DNA of 64,000 nt from JANXQG01 sp964615095 (GCA_964615095.1 CAZTPX010000016.1:39316-103315); one strand, 5' to 3'. Counted from the stretch's first letter, positions 32,374-42,204 are shown. A program made the numbers and translations. The notes: generated by a model not told the origin, from the letters alone.

Positions 32374-34848
32374 CTACGGGCTAACCTCGATGACGAACCG
32401 CTGGTGGGCGCTGCCGACCCGCTCCGTAGAGGTGGCGAGCACTTTCTCATTGCCCCAACCGAGTGTGCCCTCATCCAGCTTCCGCACCTGCCGGTCGATG
32501 GTGGCAGTGATTTCCACCTCGAACTTTCCCGCCGTATCGGGCGTGCCCAAGAGCACACCCGTGCCTGCGTCCAGCTTGAGCCAGCTTGGCCCCTTCAAGG
32601 CATACTTGGGGTGCTCGATGTCCCAGAAGTTGGCGACTTCCGGACTGTGTTTCCGCAGGTCGCCCAGGGAGCGATTGGCCGAGACCCGGCTGCGGTACTC
32701 CGCGCCCACTTTGGCCTGAAGCATCGGCTTGCTGTAAATCACCGGGCGGGGCGCGACGGCAAAGTCCGATGGTCCGCTCCGCTTGCCCTGTTCGTCCACC
32801 GCCACTACGCGGTAGTAGGTCTTATTGGCCGCGCGCAGAGCGACCTCGGCGCCCAAGACCGGCAGTTCCGTGGCCGTCGTCTCGCCGATGAAGTTCGCCG
32901 GGAACTGCGGCGAGAGCTCCTTCGAGATGCCGACACTGACCGTGTACGGCACGTCGCTGACGGAGAAGCCCTTCTCGTCGCTGCCGTAGACGCGATATTT
33001 CGCGGGCCGCCGGCCAAGCGGATTGGCCTTCCACTTGAGGGTCCCCAGGCCCTCTTCCCGGTCGAAATCGACGCTCACGTCCAAGGGATAGGCCGGCCCG
33101 CGCGGCGTGAAACTCCACGTCTTGCTCCACGGCCCCCAGACGCCTTTCTCGTTCTTGGCCCGTACATGCCAGTAGTATTTCTTGTCCGGCGTCAGCAGAC
33201 CGGCGGAGGGCAGCGCGTATTGCGGCTGGCCCTTGTCCGCGGTGCGGGAGATGAGCTTGTAGAAGTTGGTCGAGAGCGGCCATTTCATATCCGCCCGGTC
33301 GGCGAGCACGAAGTGGTAGTCCACGATCTTGTCCCCTTCCGCCTTCGTGGGGACATTCCAGCGGAAGACAATATCCGTGCCCTCGGCCTCGCCGGCGTCG
33401 GGCGGGTAGACTGCGGCGGGCGGCGGCGGAACGTTCGCCGAGCGTTCCACCCACTCGTGCGTGATCTGCACCTGCCGCTCCCCGGGAGACTGGTCGGTAT
33501 AGGTGAACGTGTTCTTCCCCACGACCATCTCGGGCAGCGCCAACAGGGCCATTTGCAGATCATTGATCATCGCCAGTCGTTTGAGCCGGGCGGCGCCGGA
33601 GAGCCGACAGCGGAGTTGGTAGTGGAAGCGTTGCGGTCCCCAGTTCGTGAAGAACCAGTATTCCACTCTATCCCTCGCGTCCAGCCACTTTTTGCCGTCC
33701 TCGGAGATCTCCAACACGGCCCCGTTGCCTTCCACTTCGAATCGCCCGCCCACGAAGATGTAGGGGCTGCGCATCGTCCAGACGATCGTGCCCGTCTTGC
33801 CTTCCTCGGCTCTAAGCCCGTCCGGGCCGCTGGCGATGTTCTCGATCCTGGTTGCGCCTTTCCTCCAGAGGTCTTTGCTGAAGTCCGGGCGGTATTCCCA
33901 GAGGCCGTCGCAGACGGTGTCGGGGTAGTCGGGCTGCTCCGACGACCGCCAACTGTACTTGGCCGGGGTCAGGTGCCCGCAGCGCCAGACCAGGGCCTCG
34001 CCCGGCCGGAGCGTCATGTTCATGGTCGTCTTCGGTTCGTTGGCGCGATCGCCGCTGACCGGGTCTTCGCACACGAACATGGCCGCATACGACTCATCGA
34101 GGCGGCGGATGTCGGCCATCGTAATGCCGTAGGTGTGCGCCCGCTTGATCAGGTCGTGATCGTGGGCCAATTCCCGGTCGCTGGCCAAGGTCTCGTTGTC
34201 GCGGAGGAGAAAGAAGCTGTCCAGGTCGCCGTCCATCACGTGCCAGCCGCCGTCGTACGCCACTTGGGCGATGGCGTGCGACACCAGGCGGTCCGGGGCG
34301 CTCTTGAGGCCCACCTTGTGCCAGTACGCGCCCATGATCAGGGCGTCGGCGCCGCAGGGGTTGTGCCCGTAGATGTTGAAGACCTGCACCGGGTCGCCGA
34401 GGTTCGCGCCGTAGCCGCTGCGGTGGAAACGATGGGAGACCTGTTGGAACCAGAGGGCCATGGCCTTCTCCTTGTCGCTCATCTCCGGGGTGACGGCCGA
34501 CGCCACGATCTCGTCCAAGGTGCGGAAGTTGTTCCGGCCGTTGGAGAGCCAGGGATTGATCAGGTCGGACCGGCCCACGTTCTCCATCCGCACGGCGCGG
34601 TTGGACTGCCAGCTTTGGTCGATGACGCCTTCGCGGTTGATGCCACAGCCCATCGGCGTGCGGCAGCACTCGCCGTCCACGGTGCCGCCGTGGACGACGG
34701 TGTAGGTGTGCTCGGCCTGGGAGATCTCTTCGACGTGGCGGTTGGCCACGTCGCCGGGTTGGGCCTTGGAGGCCCACGGCTGCATGGGGGCATCCGCGCC
34801 TGGGGCCTGCAGCAGGGCCGCCGATATGAGGGTGAAGATCACTTGCAT
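32374..34848 (-). CDS. Secreted transglutaminase-like protein with Ig/Fn3-like C-terminus
   Basis: 824 residues. ATG 34848 follows TAGGAGGAATTACC, a textbook ribosome site, and opens a signal peptide (MQVIFTLISAALLQAPG). The transglutaminase-like core at about 130-240 has Cys in NIYGHNPCGADALIMGAYW, His in RLVSHAIAQVAYDGGWH and Asp in VMDGDLDSFFLL. Later modules are Fn3-like (YWHVRAKNEKGVWGPWSKTW) and a putative Ig-type domain (GPSWLKLDAGTGVLLGTPD). It resembles the 27049 protein in core but not in tail. Likely an envelope or extracellular hydrolase; substrate unknown. Confidence 0.82.
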   Translation of the reverse strand: MQVIFTLISAALLQAPGADAPMQPWASKAQPGDVANRHVEEISQAEHTYTVVHGGTVDGECCRTPMGCGINREGVIDQSWQSNRAVRMENVGRSDLINPWLSNGRNNFRTLDEIVASAVTPEMSDKEKAMALWFQQVSHRFHRSGYGANLGDPVQVFNIYGHNPCGADALIMGAYWHKVGLKSAPDRLVSHAIAQVAYDGGWHVMDGDLDSFFLLRDNETLASDRELAHDHDLIKRAHTYGITMADIRRLDESYAAMFVCEDPVSGDRANEPKTTMNMTLRPGEALVWRCGHLTPAKYSWRSSEQPDYPDTVCDGLWEYRPDFSKDLWRKGATRIENIASGPDGLRAEEGKTGTIVWTMRSPYIFVGGRFEVEGNGAVLEISEDGKKWLDARDRVEYWFFTNWGPQRFHYQLRCRLSGAARLKRLAMINDLQMALLALPEMVVGKNTFTYTDQSPGERQVQITHEWVERSANVPPPPAAVYPPDAGEAEGTDIVFRWNVPTKAEGDKIVDYHFVLADRADMKWPLSTNFYKLISRTADKGQPQYALPSAGLLTPDKKYYWHVRAKNEKGVWGPWSKTWSFTPRGPAYPLDVSVDFDREEGLGTLKWKANPLGRRPAKYRVYGSDEKGFSVSDVPYTVSVGISKELSPQFPANFIGETTATELPVLGAEVALRAANKTYYRVVAVDEQGKRSGPSDFAVAPRPVIYSKPMLQAKVGAEYRSRVSANRSLGDLRKHSPEVANFWDIEHPKYALKGPSWLKLDAGTGVLLGTPDTAGKFEVEITATIDRQVRKLDEGTLGWGNEKVLATSTERVGSAHQRFVIEVSP

Positions 34849-34953
34849 GGTAATTCCTCCTAATGGTTCAAGGTTCAGTATTGGGGTTAGATTCCGCCCA
34901 CTATCGATGCGTCCTGGATTTCTGGCCGTGGGCCTGATCCTGTGAATTTCTTT

Positions 34954-37900
34954 TTACTCCTTCTTCTCCAGCGCCGCCAGGTGCTCTTTGAGAAACGCGG
35001 CCAACTCGCCGCGGCGAAGGTCCTCGGTCGAGCGGAACTTGATCCGCAAGACGTCCATGCCGGTCTTCTCGCCGTCGACCTGGGCGTCGAACCCCAACCC
35101 GGTGATTCGCCCCTGGGCGAAACGGCCCTTGGGACCCGTGAGGTGCAAGTAGACCGCGTCGAGCTTCTTGGTCTGCACGGCAGCCCAGGCCTCGCGCTGC
35201 TGCGGCACGTACAGCGGCACCACCTGCTTGTTGTTCCAGAGCAGTTGGCCATAGGGTGCGGTCTCGTTGAGCAACTCGATCAGCTCCTCGAGCACTTCCA
35301 TCTCCCACTCCACCTTGCCGCCCAAGGGGAAGCCGCGGCGGGCGAAGTGCCACTTGCGGCCCAGTTGCTTCCAGGGCTGCAAGATATCGCTCTGCTCCTT
35401 GGCCTGTTGCGAGTACTTGCCAAAACCGCCCACGGCTTGGTCGATGAACGCCCAGAACTCCGGGCGATCGATCTCGCTGTAACTGTTTACGCGGACCTCG
35501 ACCTCCTGCCACGGCCCGCGGAGACTGCGGAGCTTGACCCGCGGCTCGGTCCCGTACAAGGGCAACTCGGGCATGTCGTTCAACGGCTTAAGGTCCAGCC
35601 GCCGCAGCAGGTCGTCGCGGGAAAACGTGTTGCGGGCTGTGCGGAACTTCATCTTCAACAGCCATTCCTCGCCGGTAATGGCGTGGAAGAACCAACCGTC
35701 CGCCTTCTTGGCCGCGCGGATCTCGACCACCGAGCGCGAGTTCCAGTCGGTCTCACTGAACAGTTCCGACTGGTTCTGGATGCGGTCGATCACGTCACCG
35801 AGGATGCGTCCCTCCCAGCGACAGGGCTTGCCGTTGCGGCCCACGCGGGCCACCGTGTGCCAGTGCCGGCCATCGATCTCCCAGGGCATGCGGGCGTCCT
35901 GGCCAAGCTCGGCAATCTCGCGGTCACCCTCGTGCTGGGCCTCCGTCCCAGCGAAATCGAACAGCTTGCGCGGCGCGTGAGGCCCGGCGGCTAGGACCGG
36001 TACAAGGGCCTCGCCGGTGTAGGAACGAAGGTAGGAAGGAGAGAAGGGGAGCGGGGGAGAAATTCGCATCTCCCTTTCTCGCTTTCTCCCCTTCTCCCCT
36101 TCTCCCTTTCTTTGTCCCGCCGCATGCGCGGCGATGTCTTCCGGTGTTCCCGCGTCCACGACGTAGCCGCCTTCCTCCCCAGCTTCCGGCCCCATGTCGA
36201 TAACCCAATCGGCTGTCTTGACCACGTCCAGATTGTGCTCGATGACTACGACCGTGTTGCCCAATTCGACTAGGCGATTGAGCACGTCCAAGAGCTTGGC
36301 CAGGTCGTCGAAGTGCAGCCCCGTGGTCGGCTCGTCGAGCAGGTAGAGCGTGTTGCCCGTGTCTGGCCGGGAGAGTTCGGCGGCCAGTTTCACGCGCTGA
36401 GCCTCGCCACCAGAAAGCGTCGGGGCCGGTTGCCCCAGCGTGACATAGCCCAGCCCCACGTCGCAGAGCGTTTGCAGAATGCGGCGGATCTTGGGGATAC
36501 TCTGGAAGAGCTGCACGGCCTCGCCGCAGGGCATATCCAGCACCTCGGCGATCGACTTGCCGTGATAGCGGACCGAGAGCGTCTCTTCGTTGTAACGCTG
36601 CCCGTGGCAAGTGTCGCACTCGACCCAGACGTCGGGCAGGAAGTGCATCTCGATACGAAGCTGGCCATTGCCTTCGCACTTTTCGCAACGGCCGCCGGGC
36701 ACGTTGAAACTGAACCGCCGCGGCTGGTAACCGCGCAATTTGGCCTCGGGCAGTTGAGCAAATAGCGCGCGGATCAGGTCCAACGCGCCGGTGAACGTGG
36801 CCGGGTTGGAACTGGGGGTCTGCCCCAAGGGCTGCTGGTCGACGCGGATCACCTTGTTGATTTGCTCGATGCCGATAATCGAATCGTGAGCACCGGGGAA
36901 GGTCTTGGCGCGGTGCAGAGTGCGAGCCAGCGACGCATACAGCACGTCCTCGACCAGCGAACTCTTGCCGCTGCCGCTGGGGCCGGTGACCACAGTAAAG
37001 GTTCCCAGCGGGATCTTGACGTCGATGTTCTTGAGGTTGTTTTGGCGCGCGCCGCGGATCTCCAGCCAGGAGGGAACGGGGGAGACGTTCGCCTCTCCCT
37101 TTCTCCCTTTCTCCCCTACTCCCTTTCTCCCCTTCTTCTCTTTTTTCCCTTCCCCGCTTCCCCCGCCCACCATCCGTCGGTTCGTGGGCACGGCAATCGC
37201 CTTCTTGCCCGTAAGATAAGGACCGGTAACCGAACCGCGGCGCTTACCGACCACCGCGGGAGACCCCTCGGCGACGATCTGTCCGCCGTGGCGGCCGGCG
37301 GCGGGGCCGAAATCCAAGAGCTTGTCGGCATTGGCGATCACCTCGCGATCATGCTCGACCAACAAGAGCGTGTTGCCCAGGTCGCGAAGTTTTTTCAGAG
37401 CGTCCAGCAGGCGGGCGTTGTCGCGCGGGTGCAGGCCGATTGTCGGCTCGTCCAGGACATAGAGCACACCGCACAGCCCGCTGCCCACTTGGGCGGCCAG
37501 GCGGATGCGCTGCATTTCTCCGCCGGAGAGGGAGGGCGCGGGCCGGGCGAGGGTAAGATAGTCGAGCCCCACGTCGACGAGGAACTGCGTGCGATTGCAG
37601 ATTTCGCGGTAGACTTCGCCCGCGATCTTCTGCTCGGTGGCGCTCGGTTTCCAGGCGCGGAGGTCGGCCAGCAGCTTGCCCAGCGGCTGGCGGCAGATCT
37701 CGTCGATCGTGCGGCCGCGGAAGCGCACGGCAGCCGCATCGTCGCGCAAGCGGCTGCCGCCACAGACCGTGCAATCGACCTCGTCGACGAGATGTTCCAG
37801 CCGGCCGCGGAAACCGGGCGAGACGCGGCTGGCTTCCTCCAAGGCCGGGTAAAGGCCCTTGTATTGGAAGCGGAAAGAGGGCAGGGGCAATGTATCCGGC

Positions 37901-40900
37901 AAACGCCGTGTGCCGTCGTCGGGATTCGGCACACGGCGTGTGCCGGATACATTGACGTCGAACCACTGGTCGCCCGTGCCGTGCATGATCAGGCGGCGGT
38001 GCTTGCCGCCAAGCTGATCGTAAGGAACGTCGATCGGTATGCCCGCGCCGCGGGTAAAACTCTCCAGCATTCGCTGGAAGAGCCGGTTCGACGCGCCGGG
38101 CCACAAGCCCACAGCCCCTTGGGCCAGGGAAAGCTTGGGATCGCGGAGCAGAGCCGCGGGGTTGGTGCCGGTCTGCATGCCGAGGCCTTCGCAGGCCGGG
38201 CACCAGCCCAGTGTACTGTTGAAGGAGAAATTGTGGGGCGAGAGCGGCTCGAAGCTGCGACCGCACTTCTGGCAGGCGAAGTGCTGACTATGAACCTCGA
38301 CGGGCCAGCGGGCTTCCGGCACGTCGTCGCGAGGCTCAGTCACGCGAAGCACGCCGCGGCCCTTGGCCAGGGCGGCCTCTACGCTGCCAGCCACCCGCGA
38401 GCGACCCGGAGTACCAGGTGCCCCGCCCGGGCTGCGGCCGTCGGGCCACACGGTAACGCGATCGATGACCACCTCGACGTCGTGTTTCCGCCGCCGATCG
38501 ATCTGCGGCATTTGGTCGAGCGTGTGCGTCTGGCCGTCGATCCGCACGCGGACGTATCCGGCCGCGAGCAGCTCTTCCCAGAGGACTTCGTACTTCTCGC
38601 CTACCTCGATTTCCAGCGGGGCCATGAGATAGAGCCGCGTGCCCGCCGGCCGCTGCATGATCTTATCGATGATCTCGTCGGCGGTTTGCGTGCCCACCCG
38701 TAGGTCGCACGCCGGGCAATACGGCTGGCCCAGGCGAGAGACGATGATCCGCAGGTAATCGTAGATTTCGGTCACCGTGCCCACTGTGCTGCGGGGCGAG
38801 TGGCCGGCATGCTTCTGCTCGATGGCGATGGCCGGCGAAAGCCCCTCGATGTGGTCCAGCCGCGGCTTCTGCATCTTGTCGACGAACTGCCGGGCGTAGG
38901 AACTCAGGCTTTCGACATAGCGCCGCTGACCTTCCGCATAGATCGTATCCATGGCCAGCGAGGTCTTGCCGCTGCCGCTGGGGCCGCAACAGACGGTCAT
39001 CTGGTCGCGGGGGATGTCGACGTCGATGCCCTTGAGATTGTGCTGCCGAGCGCCGCGGACCTTGATGGCCTTGGCCAGTTCGGCGCGGGGCGGAGTTGGG
39101 AAAGGGGAAAGGGGGGCCGGGGGGCTGCTCTTCTCCCCTTCTCCCCTTCTCCCCTTCTCCCTTTCCCCCTTTCCCCGCTTAGCAAGCCAACGCTTGAGCA
39201 CCTGCCCGGTGAAGGAAGCGGGATTCTCGGCGACTTGCTCGGGAGTGCCCGTGGCGATGATCTGGCCGCCGCCGGCGCCGCCCTCGGGGCCCAGGTCGAT
39301 GATCCAGTCGGCGGTCTTGATCACCTCCGTGTTATGCTCGACGACGAGGACCGTGTTGCCCGCTTCGACAAAGCCGTGCAGCACCGTCAAGAGCAATTGG
39401 ATGTCGGCAAAGTGCAGGCCGGTCGTCGGTTCGTCCAACAGGTAGAGCGTCCGGCCGGTGCTCTTTTTGACGAGTTCGCGGGCGAGCTTGATCCGCTGGG
39501 CCTCGCCGCCGGAGAGCGTGGGCGACGGTTGGCCGAGCTTCACGTAGTCCAGCCCCACGGCGTGCAACGTGCGGAGCTTGTCGGCGACGGCGGGGATGTT
39601 CTCGAAGTGCGTCAGCGCCTCCTGCACGTCCATTTCCAGCACTTCGGCAATCGACTTGCCTTTGTAGCGGACCTGCAGCGTCTCACGGTTGAAGCGATGG
39701 CCCTCGCACACGGGGCAAGTGACCCAGATGTCGGCTAGGAAATCCATCTCCAGCTTGGTAGAACCATTGCCTTCGCAGGCCTCGCAGCGGCCGCCGCTGA
39801 CGTTGAAGCTGAAGCGGCCCGGCTCGAAGCCCTTGGCCTTGGCCTCCGGCAATTGCGTGTAGAGCCGGCGGATTTCGTCGAAGACCTTGATGTAGGTGGC
39901 CGGATTGGAGCGGGGCGTGCGGCCGATGGGCGACTGGTCGATAGCGATCATCTTGTCGAGATGCTCGATGCCCTCGAGCTTGTCGAACTCGCCCGGGTTA
40001 CCGAGACCCGCGTTGAGGTCGCGGCGGAGGGTCTCGACGAGAATATCGTTCACCAAGGAACTCTTGCCCGAGCCGGAAACGCCGGTCACGCAGACAAACA
40101 CACCCAAGGGGATCTCGACGTCGATGTTCTTGAGATTATTGTGGCGCGCGCCGCGGATGGCCAGCTTCCCCCGCCCGTTGCAACAATCGCGGCGGACGGC
40201 GGGAACGTCGATCTGCCGACGGCCGGAAAGATAGGCCCCGGTGAGGCTCTCCTCCGCGGCGATCACGTCGGCAATCGATCCAGCAGCGACCACATTGCCA
40301 CCACGGACCCCCGGCCCGGGTCCGAAATCGACGATATGGTCGGCCGCCCGCATGGTGTCTTCGTCGTGCTCGACGACCACCACCGTGTTGCCTTGGTCGC
40401 GAAGCTGCGCCAGCGTTTCCAGCAACTTGTCGTTGTCGCGGGGATGCAGGCCGATCGACGGCTCGTCGAGGATGTACAGCACGCCTACGAGCCCGCAGCC
40501 GATCTGGCCGGCCAGGCGGATACGCTGCATCTCGCCGCCTGAGAGGGTCGGGGCCGTGCGGTCCAGGGCCAGGTACTCCAACCCTACGTTCTTGAGAAAT
40601 TGCAGCCGGCTACGGATCTCCTTGACGGCCTCGGCGGCAATCGTCGCCCCGGTGGCATCAAGTTTCAAAGCGGAAAGGAAGTCGGCCGCCGCGCTGACGG
40701 AAAGCTGGCAGACCTCCGGCAACGACTGCTCGCGGACGGCAGCGGGGAATTCCGCGGCAGTGGTGATGGTGACCGCGCAGGCCTGGGCGTTCAACCGCCG
40801 GCCCTGGCACCGCCCGCAGCCCAACACGCGCATGTACTTTTCCAGTTGGCGGCGCTGAGGGCGGCTGCGGGTGTTACGGTACTGCGCCAAAAACTTGGGA

Positions 40901-42204
40901 ATGATCCCCTCGAAGGTCCCGCCCCACTTGTAGCCCGAAGCACCGCCACGCCAGGTGAAGGTGACGTGCTCGTCGCCGGTGCCCCAGAGCAGGGCGTGCC
41001 GCGCCCGCTGGTCGAGTTCCTCCCAGGCCGTTTCCAGCACGCCGCCAGGCGGAAGCCCGTACCTTCGCTCGAGCGTTTCCGCTACGCCGCGGAAGATGTG
41101 CCGTTTCCATCGGCCCATCTCCCGCCATTTGCCCAGCAACTCGATGCAACCTTGTTGAAAAGACCGGCTAGGATCGGGGATCAACCGCTCGGGGTCGAAC
41201 GAGTAGATCTGTCCCAACCCGCTGCACTCCGGACACATGCCCTGCGGACTGTTGAAGCTGAACAATTGTGGGCTGGGCGGCTCGAAGCTCTTTTGGCAGT
41301 GGGTGCAGGCGTAGTGGGCGGAGAGGGCGAGGTCGGAAGCAAGGGATGCCGGGACGTTCGGCAAGGACGCGGAGAGGGGGGGACGCGCGGACGCGGAGAC
41401 ATCTTCTTCCCCGCGTCTCCGTGTCTCCGAGTCCCCGCGTCTCCGCGTCTCCGCGTCCCCGCCTTCCTTCTTCTCCGCGTCCCCTTCATCCGCAGCCACA
41501 ATCAGGTTGCCTTCGCCCAGGCGCAAGGCCGCCTCGACGGCCTCCGCCAGCCGCGGACGAAGCTTGGGGCCAGCCACGAGCCGGTCGACTACGACCTCGA
41601 TGTTGTGCCGCATTTGCCGGTCCAACCGCAGATCGTCGGTCAGCCGCACAACGCGTCCGTCGACCCGGGCGCGGACGAACCCCTGTTTCAGCAGATCTTC
41701 GAAGAGGTCGCGGTATTCTCCCTTCTGGCCGCGAATGAGCGGGGCCAAAACGAGGAACCGCGTACCCGTGGCCAGTATGCCGATGCGGTCAATAATCTGC
41801 ACCCGTGTCTGGGCCGTGATCGGCCGGCGGCACTCCGGACAGTGACCCTTGCCCACTCGCGCAAAGAGTACGCGGAGGTAATCGTAGATCTCCGTGATCG
41901 TGCCCACCGTTGACCGCGGGTTCGTACCGCTGGACTTCTGCGAGATGGAGATCGCAGGGCTAAGCCCTGCGATCAGGTCGACGTCCGGCTTGGGCATCTG
42001 GCCGAGAAACTGGCGGGCGAAACTGGAGAGGCTTTCAACGTAGCGGCGCTGCCCCTCGGCGTACAACGTATCGAAGGCCAGCGAGCTCTTGCCCGAGCCG
42101 CTAACTCCGGTAAAGCAGATCAATTGATTTCGAGGCAAGACGAGGCTTACCTCGCGCAGATTGTGCTCTCGCGCGCCTTGAATCAGGATGTCGGAATCTG
42201 CCAT
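34954..42204 (-). CDS. uvrA: Double-length UvrA excinuclease subunit with C-terminal extension
   Basis: 2416 residues, more than twice the usual 940. Two complete UvrA copies are fused. The four P-loops are GVSGSGKS at 33-40, GVSGSGKS near 705, GPSGSGKT near 1070 and GPSGSGKS near 1738. Signatures (LSGGEMQRIRLA, LSGGEAQRIKLA and two more) and Walker B motifs (LDEPSIGLHPRD, LDEPTTGLHFAD) are all preserved, as are Cys pairs of the zinc modules. From about 2070 there is a 350-residue extension with no known domain, rich in charged and Trp residues. UvrA finds bulky DNA lesions for UvrB; a doubled chain would act as a built-in dimer. Five repeat-derived inserts (residues about 241-291, 1010-1036, 1417-1438, 1679-1711, 2029-2057) are carried in frame. 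Confidence 0.93.
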   Translation of the reverse strand: MADSDILIQGAREHNLREVSLVLPRNQLICFTGVSGSGKSSLAFDTLYAEGQRRYVESLSSFARQFLGQMPKPDVDLIAGLSPAISISQKSSGTNPRSTVGTITEIYDYLRVLFARVGKGHCPECRRPITAQTRVQIIDRIGILATGTRFLVLAPLIRGQKGEYRDLFEDLLKQGFVRARVDGRVVRLTDDLRLDRQMRHNIEVVVDRLVAGPKLRPRLAEAVEAALRLGEGNLIVAADEGDAEKKEGGDAETRRRGDSETRRRGEEDVSASARPPLSASLPNVPASLASDLALSAHYACTHCQKSFEPPSPQLFSFNSPQGMCPECSGLGQIYSFDPERLIPDPSRSFQQGCIELLGKWREMGRWKRHIFRGVAETLERRYGLPPGGVLETAWEELDQRARHALLWGTGDEHVTFTWRGGASGYKWGGTFEGIIPKFLAQYRNTRSRPQRRQLEKYMRVLGCGRCQGRRLNAQACAVTITTAAEFPAAVREQSLPEVCQLSVSAAADFLSALKLDATGATIAAEAVKEIRSRLQFLKNVGLEYLALDRTAPTLSGGEMQRIRLAGQIGCGLVGVLYILDEPSIGLHPRDNDKLLETLAQLRDQGNTVVVVEHDEDTMRAADHIVDFGPGPGVRGGNVVAAGSIADVIAAEESLTGAYLSGRRQIDVPAVRRDCCNGRGKLAIRGARHNNLKNIDVEIPLGVFVCVTGVSGSGKSSLVNDILVETLRRDLNAGLGNPGEFDKLEGIEHLDKMIAIDQSPIGRTPRSNPATYIKVFDEIRRLYTQLPEAKAKGFEPGRFSFNVSGGRCEACEGNGSTKLEMDFLADIWVTCPVCEGHRFNRETLQVRYKGKSIAEVLEMDVQEALTHFENIPAVADKLRTLHAVGLDYVKLGQPSPTLSGGEAQRIKLARELVKKSTGRTLYLLDEPTTGLHFADIQLLLTVLHGFVEAGNTVLVVEHNTEVIKTADWIIDLGPEGGAGGGQIIATGTPEQVAENPASFTGQVLKRWLAKRGKGEREKGRRGEGEKSSPPAPLSPFPTPPRAELAKAIKVRGARQHNLKGIDVDIPRDQMTVCCGPSGSGKTSLAMDTIYAEGQRRYVESLSSYARQFVDKMQKPRLDHIEGLSPAIAIEQKHAGHSPRSTVGTVTEIYDYLRIIVSRLGQPYCPACDLRVGTQTADEIIDKIMQRPAGTRLYLMAPLEIEVGEKYEVLWEELLAAGYVRVRIDGQTHTLDQMPQIDRRRKHDVEVVIDRVTVWPDGRSPGGAPGTPGRSRVAGSVEAALAKGRGVLRVTEPRDDVPEARWPVEVHSQHFACQKCGRSFEPLSPHNFSFNSTLGWCPACEGLGMQTGTNPAALLRDPKLSLAQGAVGLWPGASNRLFQRMLESFTRGAGIPIDVPYDQLGGKHRRLIMHGTGDQWFDVNVSGTRRVPNPDDGTRRLPDTLPLPSFRFQYKGLYPALEEASRVSPGFRGRLEHLVDEVDCTVCGGSRLRDDAAAVRFRGRTIDEICRQPLGKLLADLRAWKPSATEQKIAGEVYREICNRTQFLVDVGLDYLTLARPAPSLSGGEMQRIRLAAQVGSGLCGVLYVLDEPTIGLHPRDNARLLDALKKLRDLGNTLLLVEHDREVIANADKLLDFGPAAGRHGGQIVAEGSPAVVGKRRGSVTGPYLTGKKAIAVPTNRRMVGGGSGEGKKEKKGRKGVGEKGRKGEANVSPVPSWLEIRGARQNNLKNIDVKIPLGTFTVVTGPSGSGKSSLVEDVLYASLARTLHRAKTFPGAHDSIIGIEQINKVIRVDQQPLGQTPSSNPATFTGALDLIRALFAQLPEAKLRGYQPRRFSFNVPGGRCEKCEGNGQLRIEMHFLPDVWVECDTCHGQRYNEETLSVRYHGKSIAEVLDMPCGEAVQLFQSIPKIRRILQTLCDVGLGYVTLGQPAPTLSGGEAQRVKLAAELSRPDTGNTLYLLDEPTTGLHFDDLAKLLDVLNRLVELGNTVVVIEHNLDVVKTADWVIDMGPEAGEEGGYVVDAGTPEDIAAHAAGQRKGEGEKGRKREREMRISPPLPFSPSYLRSYTGEALVPVLAAGPHAPRKLFDFAGTEAQHEGDREIAELGQDARMPWEIDGRHWHTVARVGRNGKPCRWEGRILGDVIDRIQNQSELFSETDWNSRSVVEIRAAKKADGWFFHAITGEEWLLKMKFRTARNTFSRDDLLRRLDLKPLNDMPELPLYGTEPRVKLRSLRGPWQEVEVRVNSYSEIDRPEFWAFIDQAVGGFGKYSQQAKEQSDILQPWKQLGRKWHFARRGFPLGGKVEWEMEVLEELIELLNETAPYGQLLWNNKQVVPLYVPQQREAWAAVQTKKLDAVYLHLTGPKGRFAQGRITGLGFDAQVDGEKTGMDVLRIKFRSTEDLRRGELAAFLKEHLAALEKKE
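36032..36118. repeat. In-frame repeat insertion 5 in uvrA
   Basis: Purine arm (ggaaggagagaaggggagcg) then pyrimidine arm (tctccctttctcgctttctc), mirror-complementary. It encodes RKGEGEKGRKREREMRISPP between EDIAAHAAGQ and SYTGEALVPVL, splitting a normally continuous motif near the end of the second UvrA copy. Confidence 0.8.
37069..37168. repeat. In-frame repeat insertion 4 in uvrA
   Basis: Mostly pyrimidine tract of ctcccttt/ctcccc units with a short purine arm at its left end. It encodes GGGSGEGKKEKKGRKGVGEK and neighbours in the linker before the fourth ATPase module. Confidence 0.75.
37889..37953. repeat. In-frame 27-bp-arm palindrome in uvrA (insertion 3)
   Basis: 37889-37915 (aatgtatccggcaaacgccg and onward) is complementary to 37927-37953 with a single mismatch and an 11-nt loop. 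It encodes NVSGTRRVPNPDDGTRRLPD within the second UvrA copy. It is the cleanest case of a palindrome inside a coding sequence here. Confidence 0.9.
39096..39176. repeat. In-frame repeat insertion 2 in uvrA
   Basis: Purine arm (gggaaaggggaaaggggggc) followed by ccccttct units. It encodes GKGEREKGRRGEGEKSSPPA at the joint between the first and second UvrA copies. Confidence 0.75.
41366..41460. repeat. In-frame repeat insertion 1 in uvrA
   Basis: Units of gcggagac on one side and gtctccgc on the other, around a short loop at about 41401-41410. It encodes GGDAETRRRGDSETRRRGEE and the Ser/Ala-rich stretch that follows, inside the UvrB-binding/insertion region of copy 1. Confidence 0.8.

Noticed and set aside
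32404..34863. An 819-codon plus-strand open frame
   Set aside because: Antisense shadow of the transglutaminase-like gene, which has a signal peptide and a strong ribosome site.
36862..38703. A 613-codon plus-strand open frame and several similar ones over 35-42 kb
   Set aside because: They mirror uvrA. The uvrA motifs are unmistakable on the minus strand.
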